Shown here: positions 1 through 10,008 of the stretch, one piece after another | Layout of the letters: each line of letters starts with the position of its first letter | Position numbering within the stretch: position 1 is the first letter of the stretch | Origin: Cristatella mucedo | Taxonomy: Eukaryota; Bryozoa; Phylactolaemata; Cristatellidae | NCBI GenBank assembly: GCA_009760855.2 | Contig: WPIO01000057.1 | Coordinates: 2,751,501 to 2,790,154, forward strand | Direction: 5' to 3' | Length of the DNA: 38,654 nucleotides | The notes under the pieces: model-generated | The model's database searches: none | Seen by the model: only the letters and a program-made list of their open reading frames with translations | What the model was told of the DNA's origin: nothing | Program-made: the position numbers and the translations under genes

Positions 1-2700
1 CCTGGTTCCTTGCTCAGTGTCCACTAATGATTCTGCATTGCTCTGAGTCTTGCTGGTAAATGCAAAGCCATGGCGAGAAGCTTCAGCCTTCCTATTGTTT
101 AGTGTGTCGCCCAGAGCCATCGAGGAGCAAAAGCCGTTAATCCGCATCCCCAACCTACTTCGTCAGTTCTTTACACATAGTTTCCGAATATAATAGCCCA
201 TTGTATGAGGCTAGTTACACCATCGCATTAATTATGTGTTCCATCTTCCCACATTTTGATGTACGTTACTATACCAGCCTGCTCAAACCATGGACTGATT
301 ACAGGATTAAGCACTCGAAAGCTGAAGTAGCCGTTTGCATTGATCATTGTAGGTAGTCAAGATAAGCGTCAGCAAAAGTGATACCACAAGATACACCAGG
401 CTGAGGTCAGACACTAGCTTTATATTACAACGTTGTTAAACTAACGACACATGGTGCAGGAGTCGCTAGCGATCCAAACTCGTGTAGTTTTCGTTACTGC
501 TATCTCTACAAAAACTGGTTGAATACAAAAGTCATTTGTCGAAGAAGTTACTAGTTCGAGAGTATGAGTAAAGTGTTTTTTGGATGTGTCGTATGATTAA
601 GACGAGGACAAGCTGTAGAGTATGAGTGAAAATGCAAAAGCCACGGGAGTACCGAGATAGGAGTCAGTAAACGAGGCATTGTTATCATTCTTAGCAATAA
701 TATTCGGAAATATGCCCTGCGAGGTATCACTAGCACTTACAAACGATTTATTCAAGCACGTCACAGTTGAAATAGCTAGTGTTAGCACTTGCAGTTTGAA
801 TGCGATTCTGAAAAATTCCTCTCATGTTACCAATAGTCTAGCTATTGACAACAATATCACAACGTTTGGTAGCAAGTTTAATTCCTCTGAATCATGACTA
901 AAACGCATCCTCATTTTACGGTAGAACTGACGGATCCTTCATTGATTTGGAAATAACACTGAAGGGTTTCGACCGCCAGTAGTAGTAGTCCACAATGGAA
1001 GAGCAATGAGCCAGAGCATCAAGTGATAAAGGTGATATTGGACACCAATTACTTCAAGGGTAATACTTTCGGTGGCTTACAGAGAATGTCTAATCATAAA
1101 GCAGAGCTTGGACCGCCAGCATTTCTACCTTTATAATGTTGGTAAGTTACGTAGAATGTCTAGTCAGAAAGCAGAGTATTGGCGTGCCATCAGTTAACTG
1201 CCTATCCACCGATCTCGGCATGCCTTAAAGCACGAGCGTTTACGGATTCCTAATCACGTAGCTACGTATTTGTTGAGCCTAACGTGGCAAGGTTTACATT
1301 CGGTACAGAAAGAGCACTATGGAATCTACTTCATGAGTCCTACTGGACTGAAAGTCTGTAATCCTATACCACTGTTGAAAACTTCTGCCTGCAGTAAACT
1401 TTTTTGCTTTGGATGGACGGGTTAGGGGAATAACACACAGAAGTTTGGAAAGTCAGAGCTTGAGAAAGCAAACGCCAATTACGTTTTGAAGCTAGCTACA
1501 TCAACTTCCAATTGTATGAATCAATTTTGCTTCTATACTAACTCCTACATGAGTTTTTCAGTGTTGAACTTACGCGGCCTACCACCCAGATAATAGAATC
1601 AGGACTGGGTCATTCAGAAAGTGAAACACAGAAACCTCTTTTGAAACTTACAGTTAATTGGGACGGTTTCAATCTATCCATCTTCATATTATATGTTCAT
1701 ATTTCCAAAACTAAAAATAAATCCGCATGTCAGATTGGTTCATGAGATCATGCAAACGGCTCATTTGTGTACCTGGTTACTTAAATATTCCGCTAGAAGC
1801 TGCAGAAGAAATGCACCGAGCCGCCTGAAACGAGTCAGCATATTTAGTGTACACACCACATTCGCTGAACAGGCGTCTGATGAAATGTTTTAAGTAAATG
1901 CGAGCAAAAAATGATAATGAAATGCTACCAAATCAAATAAAATCATTTGCATAACGGAAGTTAAGTTATGGCGGCATTCAGGCTTCTTCATACAATTAGG
2001 AATTTTGGCCTGAACGAATCGATTTCCGGACGTTTTGGTGGGACCATCTAAGCCTGCAGTCTAACAAGCCGAAGCTCAGTCAGCCTAAGTAGAGCAAAAG
2101 TCTTACCTCGAAAAGTCGCAACCTGCTGGTCCTAAAATTTTCGCTATTTATTAAGGGAGCCAAGCCTAGAGATATCTAGGTACTCTGGTTGCTCACTTGC
2201 TTACGGTCGTTGCTTGGGAAACTGGTTGTTCGTTCGAGGATTTGAAAGTATCTGCACGGATTAGGACTACCAAAATTCACCACACCTGTAAATGCCATCG
2301 GAAACTCCACATACCACAGCTGATGCAGTGAACATATCATTGACAAGCATGCTCTCATACAGTGAGTAGTTTTTCGCAAACGTTTGAAGAACGTAAGATG
2401 AAAAATGGCATCGCCGTGATCCCACGGTCGAGCGAAATCAGAAATTACTGTCCCCCGAGTAATTTAATACAGCTTACGCTACGATGATGGTATGAATGTA
2501 ACTGCCATATGCAAATTGAATACGTCACTTGCTTTGATAACACTCAACCAGTTTGATCGATTTCGTTCCTAGCTAACGTAGAATGCCAAAAAGTAGATTG
2601 AGTGATATGAGGGCGCATTATCAATTTCTATGTAATACCCGTTTCCATACCAGCATGCAACAGGTGTGGACTGGCTGCAGCAGTATTGGGAGATCGAAAT
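1..2700 (+). repeat. Family C dispersed repeat, copy 1
   Basis: Long non-coding repeat of unknown class. By-eye alignment matches 1-385 to 27480-27833, and about 385-2420 to 31335-33400. Parts also match 14400-15720, the reverse complement of 10010-11550, 18530-18800 and 37850-38300. Shared landmarks include 'tactataccagcctgct' near 270, 'gaagtagccgtttgcat' near 323, and the segment around 2130-2215 ending 'cttgcttacggtcg'. Frames inside it (for example 1693-1893 and 2176-2379) are not kept open in the sister copies, so it is not coding. At about 380 it lacks the 3.5-kb family-A element present in the sister copy and serves as an empty site. Confidence 0.7.
770..1195 (+). repeat. Short tandem array, period about 70 bp (in C copy 1)
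   Basis: Degenerate units with the core 'agaatgtct..tca.aaagcagag', then 'ttg.accgccag', recur 70 bp apart (1083 and 1153), with a weaker unit near 950. The segment just before the array (770-860, 'aaaaattcctctcatgtta') recurs before the arrays at 3155, 31745 and, reversed, 11470 and 19210. The array is therefore an internal part of a larger repeat rather than an independent satellite. Confidence 0.6.
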
Positions 2701-3130
2701 GTAGTATTGCTGATGGCATGGCACGCTTCACATAGTTAGAATAAGAGTCATAGGAGGTGCTACTGAAAGACACACCAGGCAGATTCAAGAAATCGAGTTT
2801 ACATTATCGTGTAACTCTGTTCTACTGACATTATTTGGACACTAAATCGCTGGTTATAACATAGAAAAGAATTCGATTTAATGGCGACTTAGCATCTTCC
2901 AGCAAAATAAAGAAGGTCAGTTGATGAAAATATTATTACTCTGATGGCTTGTGATAAACAGTCAGAGAGAAGTATCTTACGACGAAGGCGAGGTATAGAC
3001 GGTAGTGTCTGGGGAAAACTACAAAACCGCTGAAGGGCCAAGACAATGACGTGCGAAAGATAGAAGTTGTTTCATTCCTAATACTTATAAAACGAAAGCC
3101 TGTGCTGCAATACACGATGGACACAGCTAA
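2700..3130. other. No recognisable feature
   Basis: AT-rich sequence between two family-C segments. The only frame of note (2936-3124, minus, 62 codons) has no recognisable domain and is within chance expectation for this composition. Confidence 0.5.
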
Positions 3131-3720
3131 ACAGGACAGACAAGCATGCCACTGGTAGTATAGCTATGTTTTTGCTCTTCTAGTGTCAATGCAACTGTTT
3201 AAATATTCCTCTCACGATACTGATAGCATAGCCCGTGTCACATGATTTAAATCATTGGGTAGTATTTCTTAAAATGTTTTGGCACATCAAATGAAACCCC
3301 AACTTCATTAAAGCGTCGAAATGAGGCTAAGCTATGAAGAATTGTATGTCATACAGTAGAACTTTGACTACCAGTAGTTCAAGCACAGAAGTGATAAAGC
3401 CTTACATAGAAAATATTGAATCACAAAGCAGAGCTTTAACCGATCGTAATTTGAGCATAGAACTGAGGGGGCGTGACAAGGACTCTCTAGTCACAAAACA
3501 TACATTTGACCACATGTAATTGAAGCATAAATATGAGACTCACTAAGGGAGAATATGAAGCCACAAAGCCGAGCTTTGACTAGACAACGGTCGGCCTCTT
3601 GTCCACTGCTTTATGCCTGCCTTCATCGTAGTAGCTTAAACAGGGTCGTACGTATGTAACCGTACAGTTGGGTGCATGAAGCTGGAAAACTACACATTTA
3701 GTTCAGACAGATTCTTATGG
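3130..3720 (+). repeat. Family C segment with about 70-bp array, copy 2
   Basis: The flank at 3155-3240 ('tagctatgtttttgctctt', then 'attcctctcacgatac') matches the flanks of the other arrays. Array units recur at about 3426, 3496 and 3567 (core 'cacaaagc.gagctttgac'), a period of 70-71 bp. Downstream, 3700-3770 loosely resembles 1310-1370 of copy 1. The frame at 3334-3519 runs through the array and is not conserved in sister arrays. Confidence 0.6.
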
Positions 3721-4990
3721 AATCCGCTTTATTAGTTCCACTGCCTTGCAAGACTATGAATTGTATTGCCACAAACGCGGCTGATGGGAGGAAAATCGTA
3801 TGGCTTTGAATAATGGATCAGTTGATTGACATGACGGAGTAAGAGAATGTTAAAACTGCTCAGAGCGAATGCCAAATACTCTTTTTATCATGGTATAAGA
3901 ACCTTTGGGTTGTATAAATAGATTTCGTTTTCATGGTAGCAGTTACTCAGGCTGCTTGGTTTCTAAACTCTGTACTGGAATGTCTAATTATCTGGGTAGG
4001 CTGTAGCCTTAAAGCATACGAAAATAGCAAGGTAATGAAATGGTTTAGATTAATGAGTAGATCTTGCGTAGAAAGAGTGGAGTAACATCGTTTTGAAAAA
4101 TGAAGAATTTGCTTAGCTTACACAGAAAACCTTAAATTATTGGTATGCACGTACTAATAATACTCGACAGAAAGCTCGATCGAAAAACTACCTGTAATCA
4201 TCCCTGGGTTGATCACCGGAATAATTGTATTACTTAAACGTTGGATCTGAACGTATGAGTTGTCATATCAGGCTAAACTTGCAAAGATTGTTACGCATAT
4301 CAGTCACCCACATGTATGCATACAGGACTTTCACAGGAATTTTGACTAACACATCTACGATCACGAGCCCAGCACGTGATTGTCCTTCATAAAATGACTT
4401 AACTCCCCCTCATATAAGCTATAAGCTTACGTCGTGGCAAAACAAGTAACAAGCTACACACAGGGGGCCAAGCACAGCTTGAAACCTAAATCCGTAAGTA
4501 TTTACAATTCTAGTAGTGCCACGTTGGACATTGCTTCGCATGTACAGAGTCTAACAGTCTTCCTTGAAGCTTTAGGCGGCACAATTACACTCAATTATAT
4601 ATCCTGTGAAATTTAGACTAAGTATTCATAACCAGCTATGTTGATCATTGTAATGCTGATTGGCTTTCTAAAATAGAAAAACATGACTCACTTTACATAT
4701 TGATAAGCAAGCTACCTACAAAAAAGTCATTTAAATGGGGACATTAAGAGTAATGCTTGGTCTTATTGAATGGCCAGTGTTCTAACTAGTGTAAATCGCT
4801 CATTTACGTGAAAATTCTAATTCTTTATATATGCCGGGTGTTCTTGAATAGATGAAAAAGTCCCAACCATATCGATTATGTACATTTTATAAACAGTGAG
4901 AGCTCCAGGTGCAATGTTGCTAATTCCATTCACGAAAACAGGTTATACTAGATTCAAATTTCCCCCAACTTACTTGACAGTAAAATATGT
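3720..4990. other. No recognisable gene; old unassigned sequence
   Basis: No domain, RNA gene or clear repeat was identified. The last 50 bases or so (near 4950-4990) resemble 35480-35515, placing the left boundary of the duplicated A-relic plus gene segment here. The frame 4434-4616 (60 codons) has no support. Confidence 0.4.
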
Positions 4991-4999
4991 GGACGACAC

Positions 5000-6095
5000 A
5001 GTTGTCTGTCAGCAACCTTTGGCAAAAACAATCAAGGCTCGTGGAATAGGATATCACGTTATTGCTGACGATAATCAGCAGTATTTGTCATTCAAACCGT
5101 CAGAATCTGCTGCTGCAGACGATAAACAGGATGCTTTCTTCGCCGTCATTCAATCCTGGATGTCAGAAAACATTTCGAAACTGAATGACGATTAAAGCGC
5201 ACAGCTGCTCATAGAAAATCCTTAGCCTGTGGCTGGCTGAAAAGGTTTCGCTCTTCCTAACAGGAGATGGTGTTGTGCGACCATTACCACATGCTCGAAG
5301 TCTATGTGCGGCTTATGACGGCGGCCTCAGTTTTAAAAGCTTTATTCAGAATACTGCTTGTACAGCCAGCCATCATGTCTGATGGATATTTTGGATTAGG
5401 AGCTGAATTTTACACTGGCATGCGAATAAACATAAATAGCTCTATACTTCTTTCACAGCTTGGTTGATGCAATTCCCTTTTGACCGAGATTCCAAAAGAA
5501 GCCGCCAGGCCACCTCGGCAGGCTTTGCATATTTCTTTGACACTAGTTTTCCAATCGCAGACGTTTGAATAAACCTCTCCTTCGCTAATAGCTAGGATGG
5601 CTGGCGGCTAATCAGCGGATACTGAGCACAGTTTTTAAGCAGACCTCAAAGCCCGACACGGCTAAGCTCCGTCATAGCTGGCTAAACTGCTTCACTAGTT
5701 TCAGCCTCGTAGTGCCGTCAGGACCCTAATGGACAGTAAATTAGCTGTTCCATTCCCCCACTTAAAGACCACTGACAACAGAAGTTTAGCTCTGCAGGTC
5801 ATAGTCTGTGGAGCATGCTTCGGCGATGCTTACCGACCGACTATATCTCCTGCTATCGCTCATCCTTTCAGCTTTCGCGAGCTGCTACTTCCATGGGAGT
5901 CACTTCCTCAACAGGTCTCCTGACTCTGTCATGCTTCTCAGTTTCTCTTCTTTTGGGTGAGAGGATGTCTGTTGCCTAACGAATACATACCGAAAGCCTC
6001 TTAATTTCTGAGAGCACTATACCGACTTTACTTGTGTAACACCCACGTAGTATTCAATGTTTTTGGAGTTAGGACGGAGATACATCAGAGCACCA
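5000..6095 (+). pseudogene. Family A non-LTR retrotransposon relic (RT to 3' end)
   Basis: The frame at 4896-5195 carries a decayed reverse-transcriptase segment. It matches the intact copy around its YADD motif (here 'VIADDNQQYLSFKPSE') and its 'SWMSENFLKLNDD' segment. After 5195 the match continues in broken frames: 5267-5467 lies in a shifted frame, and 5729-5790 matches the 'ENKLAV' stretch of the 3' region. It ends at about 6095 with 'cggagatacat', equivalent to the A 3' terminus but without the TAATG tail. Many stops and frameshifts mark it as dead. It begins inside the RT domain, so it is 5' truncated or eroded. A sister relic lies at 35500-36640. Confidence 0.85.
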
Positions 6096-6127
6096 TCACT
6101 TGATGTTTCATGACTATATGCTATCCA

Positions 6128-6133
6128 TTTCAG
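6128..6133 (+). promoter_or_regulatory. Possible 3' splice acceptor of a 5'-UTR intron
   Basis: The sequence 'tatccatttcag' ends 5 bases before the ATG at 6139. The duplicated pseudogene copy keeps an equivalent 'attattttag' at about 36662-36671. This suggests an upstream untranslated exon, whose location I cannot see. Confidence 0.35.
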
Positions 6134-6138
6134 GATAA

Positions 6139-6926
6139 ATGAAGATAATCGGTGCAGCAGTCGTCTTGTGCCTTGTGTGCATCACATTTGCAGCTGAAAC
6201 TTATGGAGTAAGTACGTTAGCACTAAATAGTAGTATTTAGGACTCGATTAGAAGTAAATATGCGATCGTGGCAACGTTGCTGTAACTAAATTCTTTTAAT
6301 AGGAGTCACAACAGTTGGAACAGCTGGTCAGTGAAGTTTTGGATCAACTAGGTAAATGATTTTGCATTGGCAACATTTTTGTTCATCGTGTTTCTATTAA
6401 GCTCTGATTTAACTGAGAACTGAAAATGTACGATTGTAGAGAAGGTAGAAGCCAGGAAGATCGCCACACGTTCGAAGATAAGTGGCTCTATTGTTGCAAG
6501 TTTGTTGTCATAAGCAATATCTGACAACAAAGAACTTGAGCTCGCTGCAGCAATCTTGATTTGTGAAGCAAAACAGGGTATCCCCAAGGCGTTCTAACAG
6601 ATATTACGAAATGTAGATCGCGAAAGAACCACGTGAAAAGTGTCCGGCCATGTTACTGCCTACAATAAAAGCTTGACTGAGTTCGTTGAAATTTTGACTG
6701 TCCTTGTATTGTTGCAGAATTTTGTTACGAGATTCATTGTACCTTTGATTCAGGTACAACTAATTGTCCTCTGCTCAGACAAGTCGCACAAGTTGAACGG
6801 GCTTCTTTTACAGAAAATTTGAAGTGCCTAGAACGAGAGCGAGTTCACAAAGGGTGCTATTTCAAATACTTGATTGTTTTCGTAAAGTCACGTACACTCG
6901 CGAAGCAGGAAAATAGCTCACCTTAA
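6139..6926 (+). CDS. Predicted secreted cysteine-containing small protein, three coding exons
   Basis: I do not recognise the family. Proposed join: 6139-6207, 6303-6351 and 6718-6926, giving 108 residues. Exon 1 encodes a typical signal peptide: start MKII, a hydrophobic core to about residue 18, then AETYG. It ends exactly at GTAAGT (phase 0). The intron 6208-6302 ends TTTTAATAG. The second exon (49 nt) encodes a Gln/Glu/Leu-rich stretch (ESQQLEQLVSEVLDQL) and ends at G|GTAAAT (phase 1). The intron 6352-6717 ends with a good acceptor (TTGTATTGTTGCAG). The third exon then stays open for 69 codons in the required phase to TAA at 6924, with AATAAA at 6949. Mature-chain cysteines are at about 42, 47, 56, 76 and 86; the C-terminal 20 residues are basic. 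An AG at 6132-6133, just before the ATG, suggests an upstream non-coding exon. Possible roles (secreted peptide, defence or venom-like factor) are speculative. An alternative in-frame acceptor ends at 6754. Confidence 0.55.
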
Positions 6927-6948
6927 GTGTCAGCTTCTCTTTAGGTGC

Positions 6949-6954
6949 AATAAA
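6949..6954 (+). promoter_or_regulatory. Polyadenylation signal AATAAA
   Basis: Canonical AATAAA 22 bases after the TAA stop of the 6139-6926 gene model. A GT-rich stretch follows near 6970. The hexamer is common in AT-rich DNA, so its weight comes from its position. Confidence 0.45.
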
Positions 6955-7430
6955 GTAGTTGATTCTAGTATGTCCGTCAGGAGCGACGTTTAGGCTTTAA
7001 AAGTGTAAAGATGAAAGTAGCGGTTCATTAAGGATTGATGGTTTACTAGTGTCCCAGTTATACGTCATAGTAGTAATTAGGAGTAGTACATCTGCTAGCC
7101 CAGATAGTAAAAAGTTATCTTTTCAGTGTGGAAACAATACATTGCGACCTAAACTGTATTCAGGACAATTTTTCCGTCACCACAAGTGAAAAAAATCACA
7201 TTTTAATCGCACCACTGAGTTTCTACTCGTGAGCGATATAAATGCAGCTCATAGCAACGGGACATAATTACTGCCGCCCACTGTCAGGCTTCTCTAGACT
7301 TGAGTACGTTATATCATGCAGGCTTGGGGCCGTCATAGTGGTAGTGGAGTGGCTAGATGTGCCGATTCCATTATTAGTGATTGAAAGGGATTTCTTTTTC
7401 AAATATTTTATGCACAGCACGCGTTGGCAA
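6955..7430. other. No recognisable feature
   Basis: Downstream flank of the small gene. The 87-codon frame at 7242-7505 has no domain, no signal peptide and no conserved sister copy. Its 3' part overlaps the A relic that begins about 7430, so I do not call it a gene. Confidence 0.4.
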
Positions 7431-7660
7431 CAGGCTCAAGTTTATTCCTTTTTTCAGATGCAAGCGTCTTCTGACGTCGCATACTGTGACTTTTGTTTTC
7501 CATGAAGAATGCTTGCCATGCTTACTATTACATCAGATCAAGCGATCCTAGATGCCAACCGAAAGCACCTTAGGATGTAAGAGAGCTGTACAAAACACTG
7601 CTGAGTAACACCTACATAGTCTTTCTGGCATTGTGGTCATATGAACGGAGGAAAAGACGT
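7430..7660 (+). mobile_element. Family A 3'-end relic
   Basis: 7530-7655 aligns with the A 3' end: 'gatgccaaccgaaagcacctta' matches the intact 'gctaccgaatgcataccgaaag' region, and 'gagtaacacctacatagtctt' matches the conserved terminal segment before the tail. It is heavily decayed, and the left boundary is uncertain. Confidence 0.6.
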
Positions 7661-7965
7661 TGCAATCGTTTCATGAATTAGCAGGCTGACACAGATGTTT
7701 TTGGACAAAGGTTTAAAGCCGAAGAACTGAATCAGCTAATAGTCTTTCAGGATGCAGAACATTATTATGTGGCGATCTCAGCCATGTAGCTAGCGACCTG
7801 TAAGCGCAGCACCGACGTTCACCAGAAAATTACAGCAGGGAAATAAGCGATCAGGTCCTCAAGTCCACCTTGACAAGCTTGGATTTTCTAGGCATTAATT
7901 AGTGCATATATTAAAAAGTGTACTCACGCGGCAACGGAAAATGACCCTAGACCTAACGACCTAAA

Positions 7966-8303
7966 TTATGTAATGTAATGTAATGTAATGTAATGTAATG
8001 TAATGTAATGTAATGTAATGTAATGTAATGTAATGTAATGTATCTCCGTCAGTAACTCCACAAAGTCATAAAGACCATGTGGGTGTTACGCAGGAGAGTT
8101 TGTATAGCACACTCACAGCCTAAGCGGCTTCCGGTACGCATTCGGTAGCCAACAGACTTCGTCTCACGCAACAGAGAGAAAGTGGGAAGCATAGCAGAGT
8201 TAGGAGAGCAGTTGAGGTAGTGAGTAGCATATGAGTAGCAGTTCAGGACCGCTGAAAAAGATGTGCCATAGTCGGCAGTTGGGGAATAGATGTCGTTGCG
8301 TAA
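7966..8303 (-). mobile_element. Family A insertion, 5'-truncated
   Basis: Minus-strand 3' end of family A, very similar to 27838-28105. It carries the C-terminal frame (8049-8342 minus, including 'TADYGTSFSAVLNCY') and the terminal segment, followed by the TAATG tail. It is 5' truncated at about 8303, where the match stops and block E resumes. Comparison with the empty site near 22486 supports both edges. Possible target duplication of a few AT-rich bases ('aatt'). Confidence 0.85.
7969..8042. repeat. (TAATG)n microsatellite, about 15 units
   Basis: Uninterrupted pentanucleotide repeat forming the 3' tail of the minus-strand A insertion. Other A copies have only 2-3 units (17421, 27838). The array has therefore either expanded after insertion or was long at insertion. 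Confidence 0.95.
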
Positions 8304-9170
8304 TTGGCTAAATACTAACATGCATTTTCTTTTGGACAACATCCTCGTGTATCACTACAAAGTTTTGCTATTCTATTAACCAATGTAGTTTTCGTTTAAA
8401 TACGAATTAAGCTGTCTTTCGATTGTACTTTTTTTTGTCAATCCTTGTAACTTTATATCCCCGTAACTTTTTCTAGGATCGCATCTTGCCGATCACTGTT
8501 TGTGAGACATCAACTTGTTTATACTAGAGCCTGCCGCTGGCAGAAAATAAGATATACCTGACCACGTGGAAAGTACTTCTAGAAGCATAAGACTCTGAGA
8601 AAAAAGTAGCCGATTAACACTGCGAAAATGGGTTCTTTAGCACTTATTAGAATCAGGTTCAGCTAATCCTCATTAGGGCAAGCACATATACAATCTTACG
8701 ACTTGGAATACGGAAACAGGTTGAATTGAATAGAATACATTATAGATTGGCAAGTTTTCGTTTTAAGAGCCTTGAGTTAGAACAAGAATGCAGTCACATT
8801 AAAATGACGGCGGCAACGTTATAAAGTTAACTCCCCATTTCTCGTATTCCGAGTTAGAAACCTATGCACCTGTAGATGCTTGCCTCTACGTTTGTTTGCG
8901 GATGCATCTGCTTATGATTATGTTTGTGTATGTGTGACCTCGTATGTATACGTGCCTGTGTGTACATGCGTGATTTTCATATTAAGAGGTATAAGCCGAT
9001 GCTGAGGCAGTCATCATCTGTACTGAAGCTCGAGGAAAAAGTAATTGATTTAATCACTTAGTGAACTGGACGATATAATGACTCATCGTAATCACTCGTG
9101 TCGACATTAAATCGTCTTCATCAGGAACGGTAGTGCTACCCTCTCCATCTTCTACCTCTACCATCTCCAT

Positions 9171-10008
9171 TCAGTAGCCAACAGACTTCCTCTCATCCAG
9201 CAAAGAAAAAATTGAGAAGTATGGCAGAGTCAGCAGACCAGTTGAGGAAGTGACTCCCATTGAAGTAGCAGCTCGTGAAAGCTAAAATGGATGGGCCATA
9301 GCAGAAGAGAATTAGTCGGTTGGCTAGCATCGCCAAAGCAAGCTCCACAGTGTAGGACCTGCAGAGCTAAAACTGGTGTTGTCAGTGGTCTTCAAGTGGT
9401 GGAATGGGACAGCTAATTGACTGTCCCTAAGAGGACTATGGGCGCTATGTGGCTGAAACTAGTGAAGCAGTTTAGCTAGCTATGAAGGAGCTCTGCCGTG
9501 TCGGGCTTTGGGGTGTGCTTAAAAACTTTACCCAGTATCCACAGATCAACTGCAAGCCATCCTAGCTCTTAGCAAAGGACAGGTGTATTCAAACGTCAGA
9601 GACTGGAACACTAGTCTTACAGAAATATTCAAAGCCTGTCAAGGTGGCCTGGCCGCTTCTTTTGGAATCCCGGTCAATGGGAATTGCATTAACAAAGCTG
9701 AGGCAGAAGTGGGGAGCTAGATATGTTTATTTGCAAGCCATTGTGAAAGGCAGCTCCTAATCCTAAATATGGATCAGACATGACGGCTGGCTGTACAAGC
9801 AGTATTATCAATAAAGATTCTAAAATTGATGCCGCCGTCATAAGCCACACATAGACTTCGAGCACGTGGTAATGGTCGCACAATAGCATCTACCATTAAG
9901 AAGAGCGAAGCGTTGGAAGCCAGCAAAATGCTAAGGATATCCTATGAGCAGCAGCTTGTTTTAATCGTCATTCAGTTTTGAGAAGTTTTCTGACATCCGG
10001 ACATGACT
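9171..10008 (-). pseudogene. Family A relic (RT 3' part)
   Basis: Matches the minus-strand full copy across about 27950-28790: 'gtagccaacagacttc' (9173), 'gacctgcagagctaaa' (9357), 'agctatgaaggagc' (9477), 'gagcacgtggtaatggtcgca' (9858) and 'gacatccgg' (10000). Frames are broken throughout. The terminal 3' segment and tail are missing. Its right end sits inside the inverted family-C copy that begins about 10009, so it inserted into that repeat. Confidence 0.8.

Larger units (their letters stand above)
7790..9150 (+). repeat. Block E duplication, copy 1 (interrupted by an A insertion)
   Basis: Collinear with 22310-23350. Matches include 7800-7850 ('gcagcaccgacgttcacc') with 22320-22345, 7940-7968 with 22465-22490, 8305-8560 with 22490-22720 ('tgctggcagaaaat.agatatacctgacc'), and the TG-rich segment 8920-8970 with 23120-23190. 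It has no convincing coding frame. The sister copy lacks the A insertion at 7966-8303. Confidence 0.65.

Noticed and set aside
5267-5467. 66-codon frame almost identical in length and sequence to the minus frame at 9689-9889, with a related frame at 35798, which at first looked like a conserved small gene
   Set aside because: All three lie in family-A relics, in a frame shifted from the true RT product. The full copy has a TAG in this frame while its main frame is clearly coding, so the similarity is shared ancestry of the element.
7242-7505. 87-codon frame downstream of the small gene, considered as a neighbouring gene or extra exon
   Set aside because: No domain or splice logic, and its 3' end overlaps a family-A relic.
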